Source of the DNA: Pseudogymnoascus destructans
Taxonomy: Eukaryota > Ascomycota > Leotiomycetes > Thelebolales > Thelebolaceae
Length of the DNA: 64,000 nucleotides
Assembly: GCF_001641265.1 (NCBI RefSeq)
Contig: NW_020167535.1
Span: forward strand, 372,001 to 436,000
Reading direction: 5' to 3'
The notes beneath the pieces were generated by a model. The model did not search any database and was not told the DNA's origin. It saw only the letters and a list, made by a program, of their open reading frames with translations. Shown piece after piece: positions 41,408 to 53,299 of the stretch. Each line of letters starts with the position of its first letter. Within the stretch, counting starts at the first letter, position 1. A program made the position numbers and the translations under genes.

Positions 41408-42330
41408 TGTAATGGTGGGTGCACCAGATGTGAGAATCTAGCCACCCAAGGAAGGGATGAATTTACTAAGACAACACACTGTCTTAGAAAACAGAGCCAA
41501 AGGGTCGTAGCTTAGACTATTCCACAACGCAGCAATCAGGTGTGTGATGTAGTGAAGTGGTTCAGACAAGTTGCAACAAATGTTGAGTCTGGGAACTCAG
41601 GGGTAAGTCAGAGGTTAACACCTCACTGACTTTTCAGAAACAAGGAGTAACAAGATGAATGCTTGGAAGCTTGGAAAAGACGTGGAAGTATGTGATAGTC
41701 GATTTACTGTATTGTCTGCTTGCCCTCTCAAGGAAAGGGCAATCCTATTTATGCTAAAGGAGTGTAGTTCTCTCATTTTCCAAGACTTTCCATGATTACC
41801 AGGCTTGGTAACTGTAGTCGACGTAAGAGAATCCCATAGAACCATCTCTTAGGTTCGTAGCCTATAGGAAGTAAAAGGAGGTCCAAGGTCAGAGTACCCC
41901 TATAGGTAAATTATGTCATAGACAAATTATGTCATAGACAAATTATGTCATAACTTAACCAATCTTGTGGGTAACTAAAGAGTGATGACATGTAATGAAT
42001 CATAGAGGTTCGTAGGAGCTTTTAGAGCTATCGTTCATGCTCCTAGGCCTCTAGTTGGTAGAGATATGTCATGTGGTAGTATGAGTGATGTCATGTAATG
42101 AATCATAGAGGGTTGTAGAGATATGCTATGTGGTAATATCGGCCCAGTAACTAAGGAGCGATGACGTGTAATGAATCATAGATGGTTGTAGCAATCGTTG
42201 AGTAGTATTGCTCTTGTTGTTGGTGTGATAAGCCAAAATATGTATAGTGACTTGTAGGTTTGAGGAGGAGATTTCCAAGTTTGCTCTTGAGTTTGATAGC
42301 AAACTGAGTGCAACGAATGTCAGTATGACA
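41408..42330. mobile_element. Solo LTR, family L1, 5-bp target duplication AGAAG
   Basis: 923 bp, TGTAATGG to GTATGACA, flanked by AGAAG at 41403-41407 and 42331-42335. It is inserted in the RNase H region of the Gypsy element. Compared with the copy at 31823 it contains three copies of an 18-19 bp word (ACAAATTATGTCATAG, about 41910-41950) where the other has one. Confidence 0.93.
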
Positions 42331-43262
42331 AGAAGCTTACTCAAAGGCAAGCTTGATGGGCTGAGTTTCTGTCAAGGTTTAACTTTCAAATTATATATCG
42401 ACCTGGGAAACAGAATGGAAAAGCAGATGCATTAACTCGAAGACCAGGAGATAGACCAGAAGGGAACGAAGAAGATGACTGCCAAAAACAACAACTTCAA
42501 ACCCTGATACCACTCAAGAGACTCCATCCAGACCTCCAAGAGATAAGGAAATTTAGAGATGCTAAGGTGAATCAAGACATCCAACTCGCGCCAGTCCACC
42601 TACAGGAAGCAAGTATTCTAGACAAAATCCAAACTGCGCAACTTCAAGACAGCTTATGCAAAGACACTATTCAGAAGCTGCAGAATGGAGAACGAAACAG
42701 TCCAGACATAGCTCTAGCATATTGCGAGGTGAAGGAAGGGCTCTTATATTATCATAATAGAGTCTGGGTTCCAGAAAGTGCTCACGTTGAACTCTTACAA
42801 GAAATTCATGACCAACCAGCAATGGGACACCCTGGCATTGGGAAGATGATTCAGGTCATCAAAAGACAGTATTACTGGCCCCGGATGGATAAGACAATTA
42901 TACAATACATCAAGAACTGCCATATCTGCAAAAGATCAAAACCTACAAGAGATGCTTATAATGGACTTCTTCAACCAATCCCTGTTGGCAGCCAGCCGTG
43001 GCAGGACATATCAATCGACTTTATTACAGGATTGCCATTGTGTTACAAAAGAACGCCATTTTATCCCATGCTTTGCAGGCCAAGAAGGCACAACTGCAGA
43101 AGCAACAGCACAGCTACTCCTTCAACATGTATGGAAACACCATGGTTTACCAAATTCAATCATCTCAGACAGAGGCCCCCAGTTCGTGGCTGCAGTGTGG
43201 AAAATCCTCTGCAAAGTTTGGAAAGTTATAACGAAATTGTCTACTGCCTTCCACCCAGAAAC

Positions 43263-43633
43263 TGTAAGGACACAGGGCACCCAGCTCACAGTAATAGCAT
43301 ATGAGAGTGCGAGTCGGAGGCTAAACGGATGCTATCCTATAGGTCTACTATGAAGGATACAAAAAAGATGAAGGGGGAACCCCGTTGAGTCTGTTTCCTT
43401 AACTCCCGAAACGGGCCCGACTCGGTTATCCCAACCCTAGCCCTGAACCTTCCACCGCAACAGGTCTACATCGGCCCTGAACCCTATACACTTACCGTCC
43501 CCCACTATAGTGTAACTCGCTATATGCTCCTCTACTGGTTCGAAACCCCATCGAGTCGGATTCCATGCTTGTAGTGACCGTAACAGTTCTGAGACAGGTT
43601 CTTCGAGTATCTAGGTACGGAGGCATCCTTACA
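43263..43633 (-). mobile_element. Solo LTR, family L2, 5-bp target duplication GAAAC
   Basis: 371 bp, TGTAAGGA to TCCTTACA on the plus strand, flanked by GAAAC at 43258-43262 and 43634-43638. It splits the integrase at the codons for His-Pro-Glu-Thr. Orientation is inferred from the polypurine tract of the related LTR at 30457. Confidence 0.92.
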
Positions 43634-44459
43634 GAAACGGATGGGCAAACTGAGAGGTTCAATGCAGAACTTGAACGATATTTACGAGCTCATGTTAACT
43701 ATCTCCAAGACAACTGGGTCAAATATCTTTGCATGGCAGAATTTGCAGCAAATGCTCTACCTTCAGACTCTACAAAAATCAGTCCATTCTTTGCAAATAA
43801 CGGCTTTGAGCCAAGAATGAGTTTTGATATTAAGAACAGCGAGTTCCAAATAGCGCCACAGGAACACAAGGATATGATACAAAGCATGAAAGATATTTGG
43901 GAGTTTCTGCAAGACCAAATCGCACTCTCGCAAACTCGCATGGAGACATTCGCAAATCAACGCAGGAAAGCTGCACCAAGATATCAGGTTGGAGATCAAG
44001 TATGGCTATCTACACGAAATATCAGGACTCAGAGGCCATCGAAGAAACTTGATCACAAGCAAGTTGGTCCGTATAAGATTCTCGAACGAATTGGGCAAGT
44101 GGCATATCGATTAGAGCTACCACCAAGCATGAAGATACATCCTGTCTTTCACAGCAACCTCTTACGACTTGACTCAGATAATGCTTTACAAGGCCAGCAC
44201 CATGAACCACCCCTGCCAATCGTTATAGAAGATGAACTTGAATGGGAAGTTTAAGAAATCCTAGATTCTAAATTCCTACAGAAGAAGCTGTTCTATATGG
44301 CAGCATGGAAGAACCACCCACCAGACAACACTTGGTATCCCGCTACAAACTTCAACAATGCACCTGAACTCACACAAGCTTTCCACTGAAAATACCCACA
44401 GAAGCCACAATGATCTTACTCTTGATCAGAAGATCAATCTTAGTAGGGGGGGGGGGTAG

Positions 44460-44676
44460 TGTTACGATTATAGCTTACAGCTTGTTATGGTTGTTACGGT
44501 TGTTACGGTTGTTATGGGTGCAGCCTTAGCCACCAAGGCTACAACCGCTAAGCGGACAACTGTATATTACGAGGAATAGCCTCACCTTCCTTCCTTCTTC
44601 TTCTTCTTCTCTCTTTAGATTCAATCTAGCTTACTTTACCCTGACTAGCACTATAACCTCCATGACCATCATAACA
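44460..44676 (+). mobile_element. 3' LTR of the Gypsy element
   Basis: It starts directly after the polypurine tract with TGTTACGATTATAGC and ends ATCATAACA, with imperfect inverted ends TGTTACGA/TCATAACA. TTGTTACGG-type words repeat three times near its start, and a CTTCTT run lies in the middle. Confidence 0.8.
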
Positions 44677-44799
44677 TTTATAGACTTAAGGTCTTCTAGG
44701 TTTTGGTTAGCCATCTTGGCCTTCTCTTAGGCAGTGTATGCCATAGCAACTTTGCTATTATTCTTTCACTTAGTAGATCAGACTCGTATTACCAAAGGC

Positions 44800-45190
44800 A
44801 CTATTATGCAGTTTGTTAACTATAGGAGCTACTTAAGAGGAGCACACTTCCCTCACAGCTATATTCCTTGTTGAGGGAGCGTTGTGAAAGGTCTGATCTA
44901 TATGAGGAAGCAGGTAGAAACAGTAGTAAGAAAGTGCGACATTTGTAGCAAATCGAAATCCAATAGCCACTTGCCCTATAGACAGCTCAAGTCGACACTA
45001 GTACCAAAAGGAGCGTGGAAATCTATAGCTTTATACTTCATCATTAAGCTACCACACTCTTAGGACCTGTTAACAGGAGTAGAATACGACTCTATCCTAG
45101 TTATCATAGAGAGACTTACAAAATATAGGAAGGAACACCACAACTTATTAACAGATATCGAGGTTCAATGCACTCATCTTAAAGTATAAG
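44800..45190 (+). pseudogene. RIP-like relic of another retrotransposon integrase
   Basis: The plus strand shows a broken frame with the zinc finger remnant KCDICSKSKSN followed by KGAWKSIALYFIIKLPHS, stop, then GVEYDSILVIIERLTKY. This is the HHCC region and start of an integrase core. Stops are TAG/TAA where CAG or CAA would be expected, and the DNA is AT-rich, which suggests RIP. It is unrelated in sequence to the Gypsy copy on its left. Confidence 0.7.
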
Positions 45191-45262
45191 ACAATCCCAA
45201 CTTATATTATGTTCTAGCCCTGTTCGCTTCAAATTTTATAATACACTCTTAAGGTAATTAAC

Positions 45263-47758
45263 CTAGACATTGTCATCATCTGCTGGAAGCCTTTCATAGC
45301 TACCAGCCGTATCCCCATTCCAACTCCGCGGCCTTGTTGTCATCATCCGCCTTGGAGTCTCGTACATTGTCGTGTAATTAACGACCTCCCCATCTAGCAT
45401 CGCCGAGCCATTCTCCCGGCTCCCGAATATCGGTGCAGGGTCGCACCAGAAATCTTTGCAGTTCTTTAGGCAACCCCTAGAGAACGGATTGAGGTTTGCC
45501 CTAGGCCTATCCTTGTCTGCGTTTAGAGCAGTCTCAACAAATGTATTGACACCCAGGATTTTCTTCCATTGGGCAAAGCAGCCTCCATGATCATGGCGGT
45601 GGTGACGATGGCCGTGTGATGATGCGGCAACTGCGGGATCTGGACCTCTGCCTTCGCTGCCTAATTGTGCTCCACCCATTGATAAAGTTCCAGCAGCTAG
45701 AGCCGTTGTAATCGCCTCAGAGGCGCCGTGCCCATGGCCATGATGAGAACCGCGCATATTCTCATACGTTGTCATAGCTCGTGAGATTTGAATAAGTTGC
45801 ACGAAGAGTAGCATTGTAACCCAGGTGAGTTGCAACGCCGCCCATACAGCAAGGATAAGAGTGTAAGGGTCGCTGTTGACGTAGCGGCATATTGACTCCG
45901 GAAGGATATTACACTCTGGGGATCCCTTCTCCGTCATGGAATCATAATCTGAGGGTCGTATAAGTTATTGTGAGCTATTGGAATAGTCATGTGGACTACT
46001 TACAGCTAACCGTGATAGCAATAAGGAGGCCTACACCGAGTTCCAAGAAAACAAGATAAAGGAAGAAGTGGCGATGGTTATTGACACCAACACAGTTATA
46101 AACCCAAGGGCAATGGCTTCCGCAGTTAGTAATGATTCTATGAAGGGCATCAAATAGACTCACTGATCGTGTTTTCCTACGCATCTGTTGCACCTCTTGC
46201 AATGTTTACTTCTGAGAGGCATCCGAACCATACATTGCACACAGAAATTTTGGTCGTCAAATTTCCATAAGCTCAGCAGTTCATTGATAGCAGCCTTCTG
46301 TTCTGTAAGACCCGCTAGCTTCGGTACGTATCCTGGCTCGTAGAACATGGTGCAAAAGTAAAAATAACCGCACAGAGAATATGCGATGGCGAAGAGGGTA
46401 TTTACAATAGGATATGAAGCGTAGGTTGCTGCGACTGTTAGCACCCATATTTCCAGACTTGTGTAAGCACGAACCAGGTAAAAGTGTTGTGACCCAGCTA
46501 ATACCAACAAAAAACAGAGTACCGGCAAATATCCCTGAAAGCCACGGCTACACTGGGTTAGCTAAAGACCAGCCAAATTTCTCCTCCATATAGTCTTACT
46601 GTTTTATGGAGTTGTCTCATATCCGAAGGTGCATATGCCATAGCTTTTTGGGCCAATAACTGCAAGCAATATCCTACAAGTAGGGCAATTGGAATTCCTG
46701 CATAAACAACCATATGGCTCGTGATCATCAGCATGCACCAGATGATCAGAAAAGGCCAGAAAAATAAAAATTTCGCCATGGCTGATCGTTTGTTTTGGAT
46801 GAAGTATGGCGGGGTCGGGAAGTTAAAGGCAGCGAGGCTACCGTCTTCCTTATAACCACATTCCTTGAGTGCCTTGTGCCATGCAAATGTCGTTTTCATC
46901 TCGTCTGCCATTACAGATGGAGTTTTACCGCTGGCGGCTGCAACGAACCTATCCGAGCCATATTCAATGAGCTTTTGGATGCAGCCCACTGACCCTTTAA
47001 CAAGTCCCCAATGTAATGGTGTGAACCCCGTTTCGTCCGTGGCAAGCACATCGGCGCCCCACCGAAGAAACAAGTCGACGCAAGCTGGGTATCCTTTATA
47101 CGCAGCCCACATCAGACATGTGTGTTGTTGTGAATCACGCACGTCCACAGGGATATTTTGGTGGAGTAGTAGAACCAGAAGGAAGACATTTCCTTCAAAG
47201 GTTGCAAGGTGCAAGATATTATAACCTTGGACGTCCGTGAGTAAGGGGTCGGCCCCATACTCCAGAAGGAGATGCACAGTATAGTAATGGCACCTTTGGG
47301 CCGCCCACATGGCGGGTGTAGCGACCGACTCTCCGCCCTTCTTATTTACATCTGCTCCGGCCTCCAGGAGAAATTTACACATCGCATACTGATTGTTGAT
47401 TGCCGCCCACTAGGAAATAGTTAGCCATCAGATCGTCAAAGGGCTAACAGTTTCCGGGAAGGCATACATGGAGCGGAGTGATACCCTCATCATCACAGTG
47501 TAATGGTGTGAAAACGCCTGCATCATAGAGCTTCTGTACTGAGGAAATGTCTCCAAGTCTGGCCAGCTGCATTATATCTTGGCTCGCATCGAGCGCTGGC
47601 TCCGCGGCTGCGATATTCTTCATTTCTAGATTGCCATCGTCCACACTGAGCTGCGGAGCCGCCGATGACCCCTTTCCATTCAACATCAGGGGCGACAAAT
47701 TCGAAGTATTCTTCGACCGGTCTTTGACAGTTTGTAATGGTGCGTCAGGATGAGGCAT
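45263..47758 (-). CDS. AKR1: Palmitoyltransferase Akr1 (ankyrin-DHHC)
   Basis: Six exons: 47468-47758, 46600-47409, 46475-46547, 46164-46428, 46004-46116 and 45263-45948 (745 aa). Ankyrin repeats occupy about residues 65-300 (for example GESVATPAMWAAQRCHYY and DETGFTPLHWGLVKG). Paired transmembrane segments follow near 320-370. The cysteine-rich DHHC domain has CVQCMVRMPLRSKHCKRCNR and DHHCPWVYNCVG. The second His codon of DHHC is created by splicing (CA in exon 4, C in exon 5). More membrane segments and a His/Gly-rich tail (HHGHGHG, HGHRHHRHDHGG) end the protein. The enzyme attaches palmitate to cysteines of Golgi and endosome-related proteins such as casein kinase I. Confidence 0.93.
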
Positions 47759-48277
47759 TATGGTCCCTGTGGTGGCATTTTAGCTTTTGGTTTCGAACAG
47801 AGGCAGGAGCAATGGAATCACGGATAGACAGGTTGGTACTGACATCGTATATATTATAATATTCCCCGACATGCAGATGTTTGTTGAAAGGGAAGAAATG
47901 CGACAATCCGAAGCTGAGGCAGTGCCAAGTACGAGGCTGAGCTATATGATGGCGGAACACTGGGACGCCGTCCTTTCTACACCCAATTGATAGCGGCTGG
48001 GCGAACTAAGGTTAGGGGTTCTGGGTGCATTTGGGGCGCTGGCTCGCCGGCGAAATGATACACCGTTCCCACAAACAGTGGGTCAACTTACTTTCTACGG
48101 ACTCCCACTCTGTCTACTCCTCGTTGCCGATCAAGTGAACACGAACATTCGAACAGTGCATGGGCGCCCGAGAAATACTTTGCCCACAGCCAGAACAGCT
48201 TCACAAGACAACGCACGAAGCATCTTCAACTTCGGCCATTGTGGCGTCTACAAGCTGGGCTTCGCTCTCCGGTGGCC
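47759..48277. promoter_or_regulatory. Divergent intergenic region AKR1 / SRP102
   Basis: 519 bp between start codons that point apart; both promoters must lie here. I recognise no gene or named site. Confidence 0.45.
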
Positions 48278-49205
48278 ATGTCCAAAATAACCCAGTTAGC
48301 GGAGGCCTTGCTCAGTCCCTCCCCTCTTGGATTTCTTTTCGCCCTTATCGTCGTTATATCTGTCCCTATACTTTTACATGCCTTCCTAAGCCGCGGCAGT
48401 AGCGTGGCTGCTCCGCCGTCAATCTTACTGATTGGACCGAGCGGGTCTGGCAAGACATCACTTCAGACTCTTGTATGCTCAATACACCTGTCTCTAACTT
48501 TTCCACCAGCTTACATGATAATAGTTCGAGCGAGGCAAGAGCGCCCCTACTCATACGTCGCAAACTCCACTTGTGGCAGAGTGCGCTCTTCCTGTCGGGA
48601 TTACTGCTGCCTCAGCAAAGTACCGTTCTGCCAACGATCCCTCACACCGAGTACGTGAGAAGTTTCTACTCATCGACACACCAGGGCACGGGAAGCTTCA
48701 CCATTATGCCTTCAGTGCCGTAGCCAATACGCAGAACTTGAAAGGCATTATTTTCGTTGTCGATGCTGCCAATCTTCCAGCGGGCGATGAAGGCCTCAGA
48801 CAAGCCGCCGAATATCTTCACGACACGTTATTACTGTTGCAAAAGCGCTTGACAAACATCAAGTCTTCCAAGGCCCTCAAGGGAATAGAGGTCTTGATTG
48901 CCGCAAATAAGATGGATCTATTTACTGCGCAACCTTCTGCGATTGTTAGGAGCCTATTAGAGAAGGAGATCGGAAAAGTGAGAACCTCGAAATCTAAAGG
49001 TCTTCTGGAATCTTGTATCGAAACGGCAGGCGACCTAGATGATGTGGACAGTGACGACTGGCTGGGCGAGTCTGGGAGCTCCCAATTTAAATTTGAGCAA
49101 CTAGATGAGTTCAACATTACTACCGAGGTTGCCGGTGGCTGTGCTATGGGAGAGAATGAAGCAGACGTCCAGAAATGGTGGGAGTGGGTGGGAGATCGTC
49201 TGTGA
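48278..49205 (+). CDS. SRP102: Signal recognition particle receptor subunit beta
   Basis: Two exons, 48278-48472 and 48525-49205 (291 aa); the intron is GTATGC...ATAG. A single N-terminal membrane anchor (LGFLFALIVVISVPILLHAF) is followed by a small GTPase domain with P-loop GPSGSGKTS, DTPGHGK (G3) and NKMD (G4). Residues EFNITTEVAGGCA near the end form the usual last strand. It binds the SRP receptor alpha subunit on the ER membrane and coordinates delivery of ribosomes to the translocon. Confidence 0.92.
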
Positions 49206-49786
49206 GCACATGTACGAGCACGAGCAAGGAATCTCCGCCACATCATGTATTTTTGAGGGTGTCCGCCAATTGGATGATTCGGTGGGGTTGGGACCGAGGC
49301 GGATAAGTTAGATCCAACTACAATGCCCACTCACTTCGGCCGCAGGGTCGAGATGAATGGCCATCTCCCCTGAGAGAGAGATATCAGAGGGTGCCGCACG
49401 ATGTCATGGCAGCCAAATAAGGTTATGGGGCACGAATATATCGTGGATTAAATCGATAATGCTGCAATGAACGATACCATACATACCTGGGAATATTTAT
49501 AATATAATTACATTTAATAGGTGAAATCAAGGATCTAGAATGAATGGTAATAACATGAAGCAGTCCCGTTGGAGATGAATAATATATCCCACGGTGCTAA
49601 ACCGCAACATTTTGTTCAGCCTTGTCATTAAATTGGTTTCCACAGCCTCGTAAGTTGTTAACCCCACCATCACCACCGCCTCGAAGTATTCATATACCGC
49701 CAGCTCTTAAACACGGGAGGTGTTCCGTCGGAAGTAAATCTCGAAGTAACTAAAACATGAGATAGATTGGAATACGATATGCCACC
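49206..49786. other. Intergenic region SRP102 / TTI1
   Basis: 581 bp between two plus-strand genes. It is AT-rich near 49490-49560 and unremarkable elsewhere. No gene is seen. Confidence 0.45.
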
Positions 49787-52700
49787 ATGGACGTCCGGAC
49801 ACTGAAGAACGAGCTGTTTCAACAAGTACCACCCCACCTCTCACCAAGCATTATAGATATGGAAGCTGACCGTTGAAGCTCAAACCGTGCTGTATTAAAC
49901 TAAGTCAGCGCGCACTTAACGGTGATGGCAGTGCAGCTAGCCTGAAAGAGCTTCTGGAAACGACCTTGGAGCTCCATGGTTTGCTTGAAGAGAAATGCCG
50001 CCGCAAGGATGCCGTTTTCGATGAGAAACTCGCAGACTACATATTCTTTCCCCTTTCGCATGTTCTTCGAGCGTGTCAGAAGCGACCAGGTTGTTTGGCG
50101 GAAGCGGCTACAAAATGCGTGCAGATATTGCTCAAATACGGCTGGACAAATAATATCGGTATCGAACTTGGGCAACAGCTGTTAATTCTGTTCACGCTCT
50201 TTGCTGGTGGTGGCGCATCGTCGGATCCTATGCCAGAGGAGCTCAAGCTTGAGGCGTTCAAAGCACTTGCACTATTATTTGACGATCTTCGTCGAACATC
50301 TAAAGCTGCCACTTCAATAGTCGAAGTGTCTGTTATTCCCGCCCTTGGCCAGTGTTTGTCAACGATATTGGACGGGATTACAGAAGGGCCATCTCCAAAT
50401 ATCCAAATCGAGGCACTAGAGGCATTAAGGGCGCTATGGATGTGCATAAAGGATCGAGATGCCCTTTCAACCTTCTTGCCAGGGACGGTCTCTGCATTAA
50501 CAAAGTGCTTGATGCCAAACAATCAAAATCCGCGTTCTGTCAAAGTCCTCGTCAGCTCTTTACAAGTCCTTCAGAGCGTTATTACCACTTCAATAGGAGA
50601 TATTCATGTCAGGAGGCTACCGGATGACACCGACGTGGCTTCGGGTTCGACGCCAACGACAACACTGGGTAAATCATGGCTGACTGCAACTTCCGCGCAG
50701 ATAAAGCTTGCTCTTACCAATATAATCAAGCTACGCAGTCATAAGAGTGAAGGAGTACGCCATGAGCTCGAGCGAACATGCCTAATCCTGCTGGATGAAT
50801 GCCACACATCGTTAAAAGATGCCGCAGCTTTGCTTGTGGAAACATCTATGATCGTTGCAGCTCCCCAAGACGAAGGCGGTAAACCGTCACAGGTTACCGG
50901 CTTGAAGGATCTCTCTATTATGTACCCATCAATCGGCGAAATAATCAATGCAACTGTATACAACTGGGAAACTAGCCTTCCGCGCATTATTCAGTCATCC
51001 GATGATGCAGTCAAAGCATCCGCCATTCACCAGCTTTCCCAAGCCAGGACTCTCCTCGCTGTGGTTGATGCCGAGTCCAAAGTTTTGGACAATTCTATAA
51101 CGGAATCTCTTAGAGATAGTGTTATAAACACGCTCGATTCTTCGACACCTGAGGTCGCCATCGAGGTGGTTCCTGTTAGCAATGACAGGGGTGCCACTTT
51201 GCCTTTGACGGTTCAAACCCCATATACTGAGAACTACCCGCCTCTTATCCTGGAACATGAAAGCCAGGTGGAGACCCGAAATCAGCTCAATAAGCTGATT
51301 GACAATGTTGGGCCCCGGGAAGTCCAGCTTAAAATGACGAGCAAGTTGCTCGAACAAATGTTCAACGCCTCGGGGAACCCTCTCCTGGCCTTATTTTGGT
51401 TATCATTCCAGCTGGTAAAGTCGGTGGTCTTGAAGACCGAGGATTTTGACGATCTTCTCACTTCCGATGTTACTTCGTCAGATGAGCAAGAAATTGCGAG
51501 AGAGGAGCTCTACAATTTTGCTGTCTCTATTCTCTCGGATTCAGAGAACGGCGGCAACGACTGGAGGCTTCTTGCGGTTGGCCTTGAAGTTGTTGCATAT
51601 TCCTCACATCAAGCAGGAGAGGGGTTTAGGGAAAACCTCGTCGACACATTATATTCCGTTGTCCAGCTACTGGGTTCTGATAACTCTCACCTCAGATCCC
51701 ATGCTATTACTTCACTCAATATAATCGCAAAATCCTGCGGTTACAGTCAAACGAGCGAACTCATCGTTGACAACGTCGATTATCTTGTCAACGCCGTGTC
51801 CCTGAAACTCAATACTTTCAACATATCTCCACAAGTTCCACAAGTTTTAGTTATGATGATTCGACTTACCGGACCAACGCTATTGCCATACTTGGATGAT
51901 GTGGTTGGCTCGATATTTGCAGCCTTAGACAACTTCCACGGCTATTCGAAACTAGTCGACAGCCTCTTTTCTGTACTTGGTGAAATCGTACAGGAAGGTG
52001 CAGGATCAGGACAGTTACAGCTTACATCAGGGACGACAATAGATCACCAGAAACGGAAACCGGCGCCGCCAGATTTCAGTGACGTCCTCGAAATCCTTCG
52101 AAATATGAAATCCAAATCTTCTGCAATAGAAATGGAGCATGGGGACTTTCCAAGGGGTCCTTGGAAGACTGCCAAAACACTATTAGATGAAGCAGAAGCT
52201 ACAGGCGAGGAGGAAGAGGGCGAAGAATCCAAAGGGAGCCAGGAAGTTAAAAAGACTCCACCAACGAAAGTCTACACGATGGTTGAAAGCATCGCCCGCC
52301 TTTCCCAACACTACCTTACAAGTGGCTCCCCCTATCTCCGTCTTCGACTACTCGACCTTATCAGCACTGCAACTGGCGCGCTTCACAATGACGAAGATGC
52401 ATTTTTACCCCTGCTGAACGACATTTGGCCTGTGGTTATCAAACGTCTTTACGACCCGGAACCATTCGTGGTGATCGGCGCTGCCAATGCCGTCAGCAAG
52501 ATCTTCGAGGCATCCGGAGATTTCATGAGCACAAGGGTCCAGACTGAATGGCCTGACCTCATTAAACTAGTCCGGCAGTGGATGAAGAAGGCAGAGGGAG
52601 AAAGGCGAGGCAAGCATGGCAGAGGCACGCACGCTTTGAGTTGGCAGGTTTGGGATGCTATGGTTGGACTGGTTGTTGCTATTTTGAAATATGTTTGCAT

Positions 52701-52890
52701 TAATGACGGTATGTTCGATGAGGCTTTGAGCGTTTTGTCTGGCCGTCTGGAGAGAGAAGATATCAGAGAAGCCTTGGAGACTATCAATGCGGAAGCAGTG
52801 TGGCTAGTTGATCTCGCACAAGACCGTATTACAAGGAGGGATGTTCCTGTAATGGAGGGGTACGAATTTGCCAGCTGGGAAACATTATAG
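49787..52890 (+). CDS. TTI1: TTI1 homologue (TTT/ASTRA complex HEAT-repeat protein)
   Basis: Two exons, 49787-49825 and 49879-52890 (1016 aa). The start has an excellent context, GCCACCATGG, and exon 1 encodes only MDVRTLKNELFQQ. The protein is helical throughout, with HEAT-like pairs, for example LKPCCIKLSQRAL, EALEALRALWMCIKDRDA and LLDLISTATGALHNDEDAFL. An acidic linker (EATGEEEEGEESK) lies at about 780-800. The length and the ends (FQQLKPCCIKLSQ; LPLLNDIWPVVIKRLYD) fit Tti1, which together with Tel2 and Tti2 stabilises PIKK kinases such as Tor, Mec1 and Tel1. Confidence 0.85.
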
Positions 52891-53299
52891 ACTATGTGGT
52901 AACGGGGGTCTATTGCTTGCCTCGGGTCCGAATAATACGGCTAAGAATATAACGAATTTAAGTACGGATTTAAGTCACTCTGCCTGCCCAGTCACATTAA
53001 TGATATATTCATAGATAGAGAATAGCTTCATTTGAGGTAATCAAAAATATTAATTCGTAATCATCGGCGCAAAGGTAATGCACCCCAAGAGCTGCTAACT
53101 TTTACAAGCGGAAAAAGTGTATTGAGTAGAGAGCAGACAGATAATTAGACAACGGTGAAAACAAAACCCGAAGCTCAAAACGGTCCAACCAAGCAAATAT
53201 GTGCGACCATCTGATACGAGACAAATCCACACAGCCATCTCCTTAACAAGTTAACGGTTCGGCGTGGTGGTCCTCGCCATCTGGATCTGTTGTAATTGT
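52891..53299. other. Convergent 3' intergenic region TTI1 / eIF5
   Basis: 409 bp between stop codons that face each other. It is AT-rich, and no gene or strong hairpin is seen. Confidence 0.45.

Larger units (their letters stand above)
40131..44393 (+). pseudogene. Degraded pol gene (RT, RNase H, integrase, chromodomain)
   Basis: The RT core is readable up to about 41007, with the YMDDLLVYS active site. A TGA near 41005 and small deletions follow. RNase H (41153-41404) continues after the first LTR. The integrase has an HHCC zinc finger (HPGIGKM, CHICKRSK), lost part of its core near 43045, and shows the ISDRGPQF and AFHPET blocks on either side of the second LTR. The C-terminal part ends at 44254 with a TAA inside the chromodomain (EWEV/EILDSKF), whose remaining readable frame runs to about 44388. 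Defects are mostly small indels, so age and not RIP is the likely cause. Confidence 0.88.
40124..44676 (+). mobile_element. Gypsy/chromovirus retrotransposon, 5'-truncated, with two solo LTRs inside
   Basis: The internal region starts within pol at 40124 (cut by element G) and runs through reverse transcriptase, RNase H, integrase and a chromodomain-like tail to a polypurine tract (GGGGGGGGTAG, about 44449-44459). The 3' LTR is 44460-44676 (217 bp, TGTTACGA to TCATAACA). Insertions at 41408-42330 and 43263-43633 interrupt the body. The 5' LTR, gag and protease are missing. Confidence 0.9.

Noticed and set aside
41153..41515. Cys-containing end NGGCTRCENL of a plus-strand frame, looking like a zinc finger
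   Set aside because: This part is read from the inserted LTR, not from the retroelement gene.
43548..43560. GGTTCGAAACC resembling a tRNA T arm
   Set aside because: It lies inside a solo LTR, and no acceptor, D or anticodon stems can be built around it.
48239..48658. Plus-strand frame overlapping the SRP receptor beta gene
   Set aside because: It continues past the exon 1 donor of SRP102 in the intron and other frames; splicing gives the conserved GTPase.
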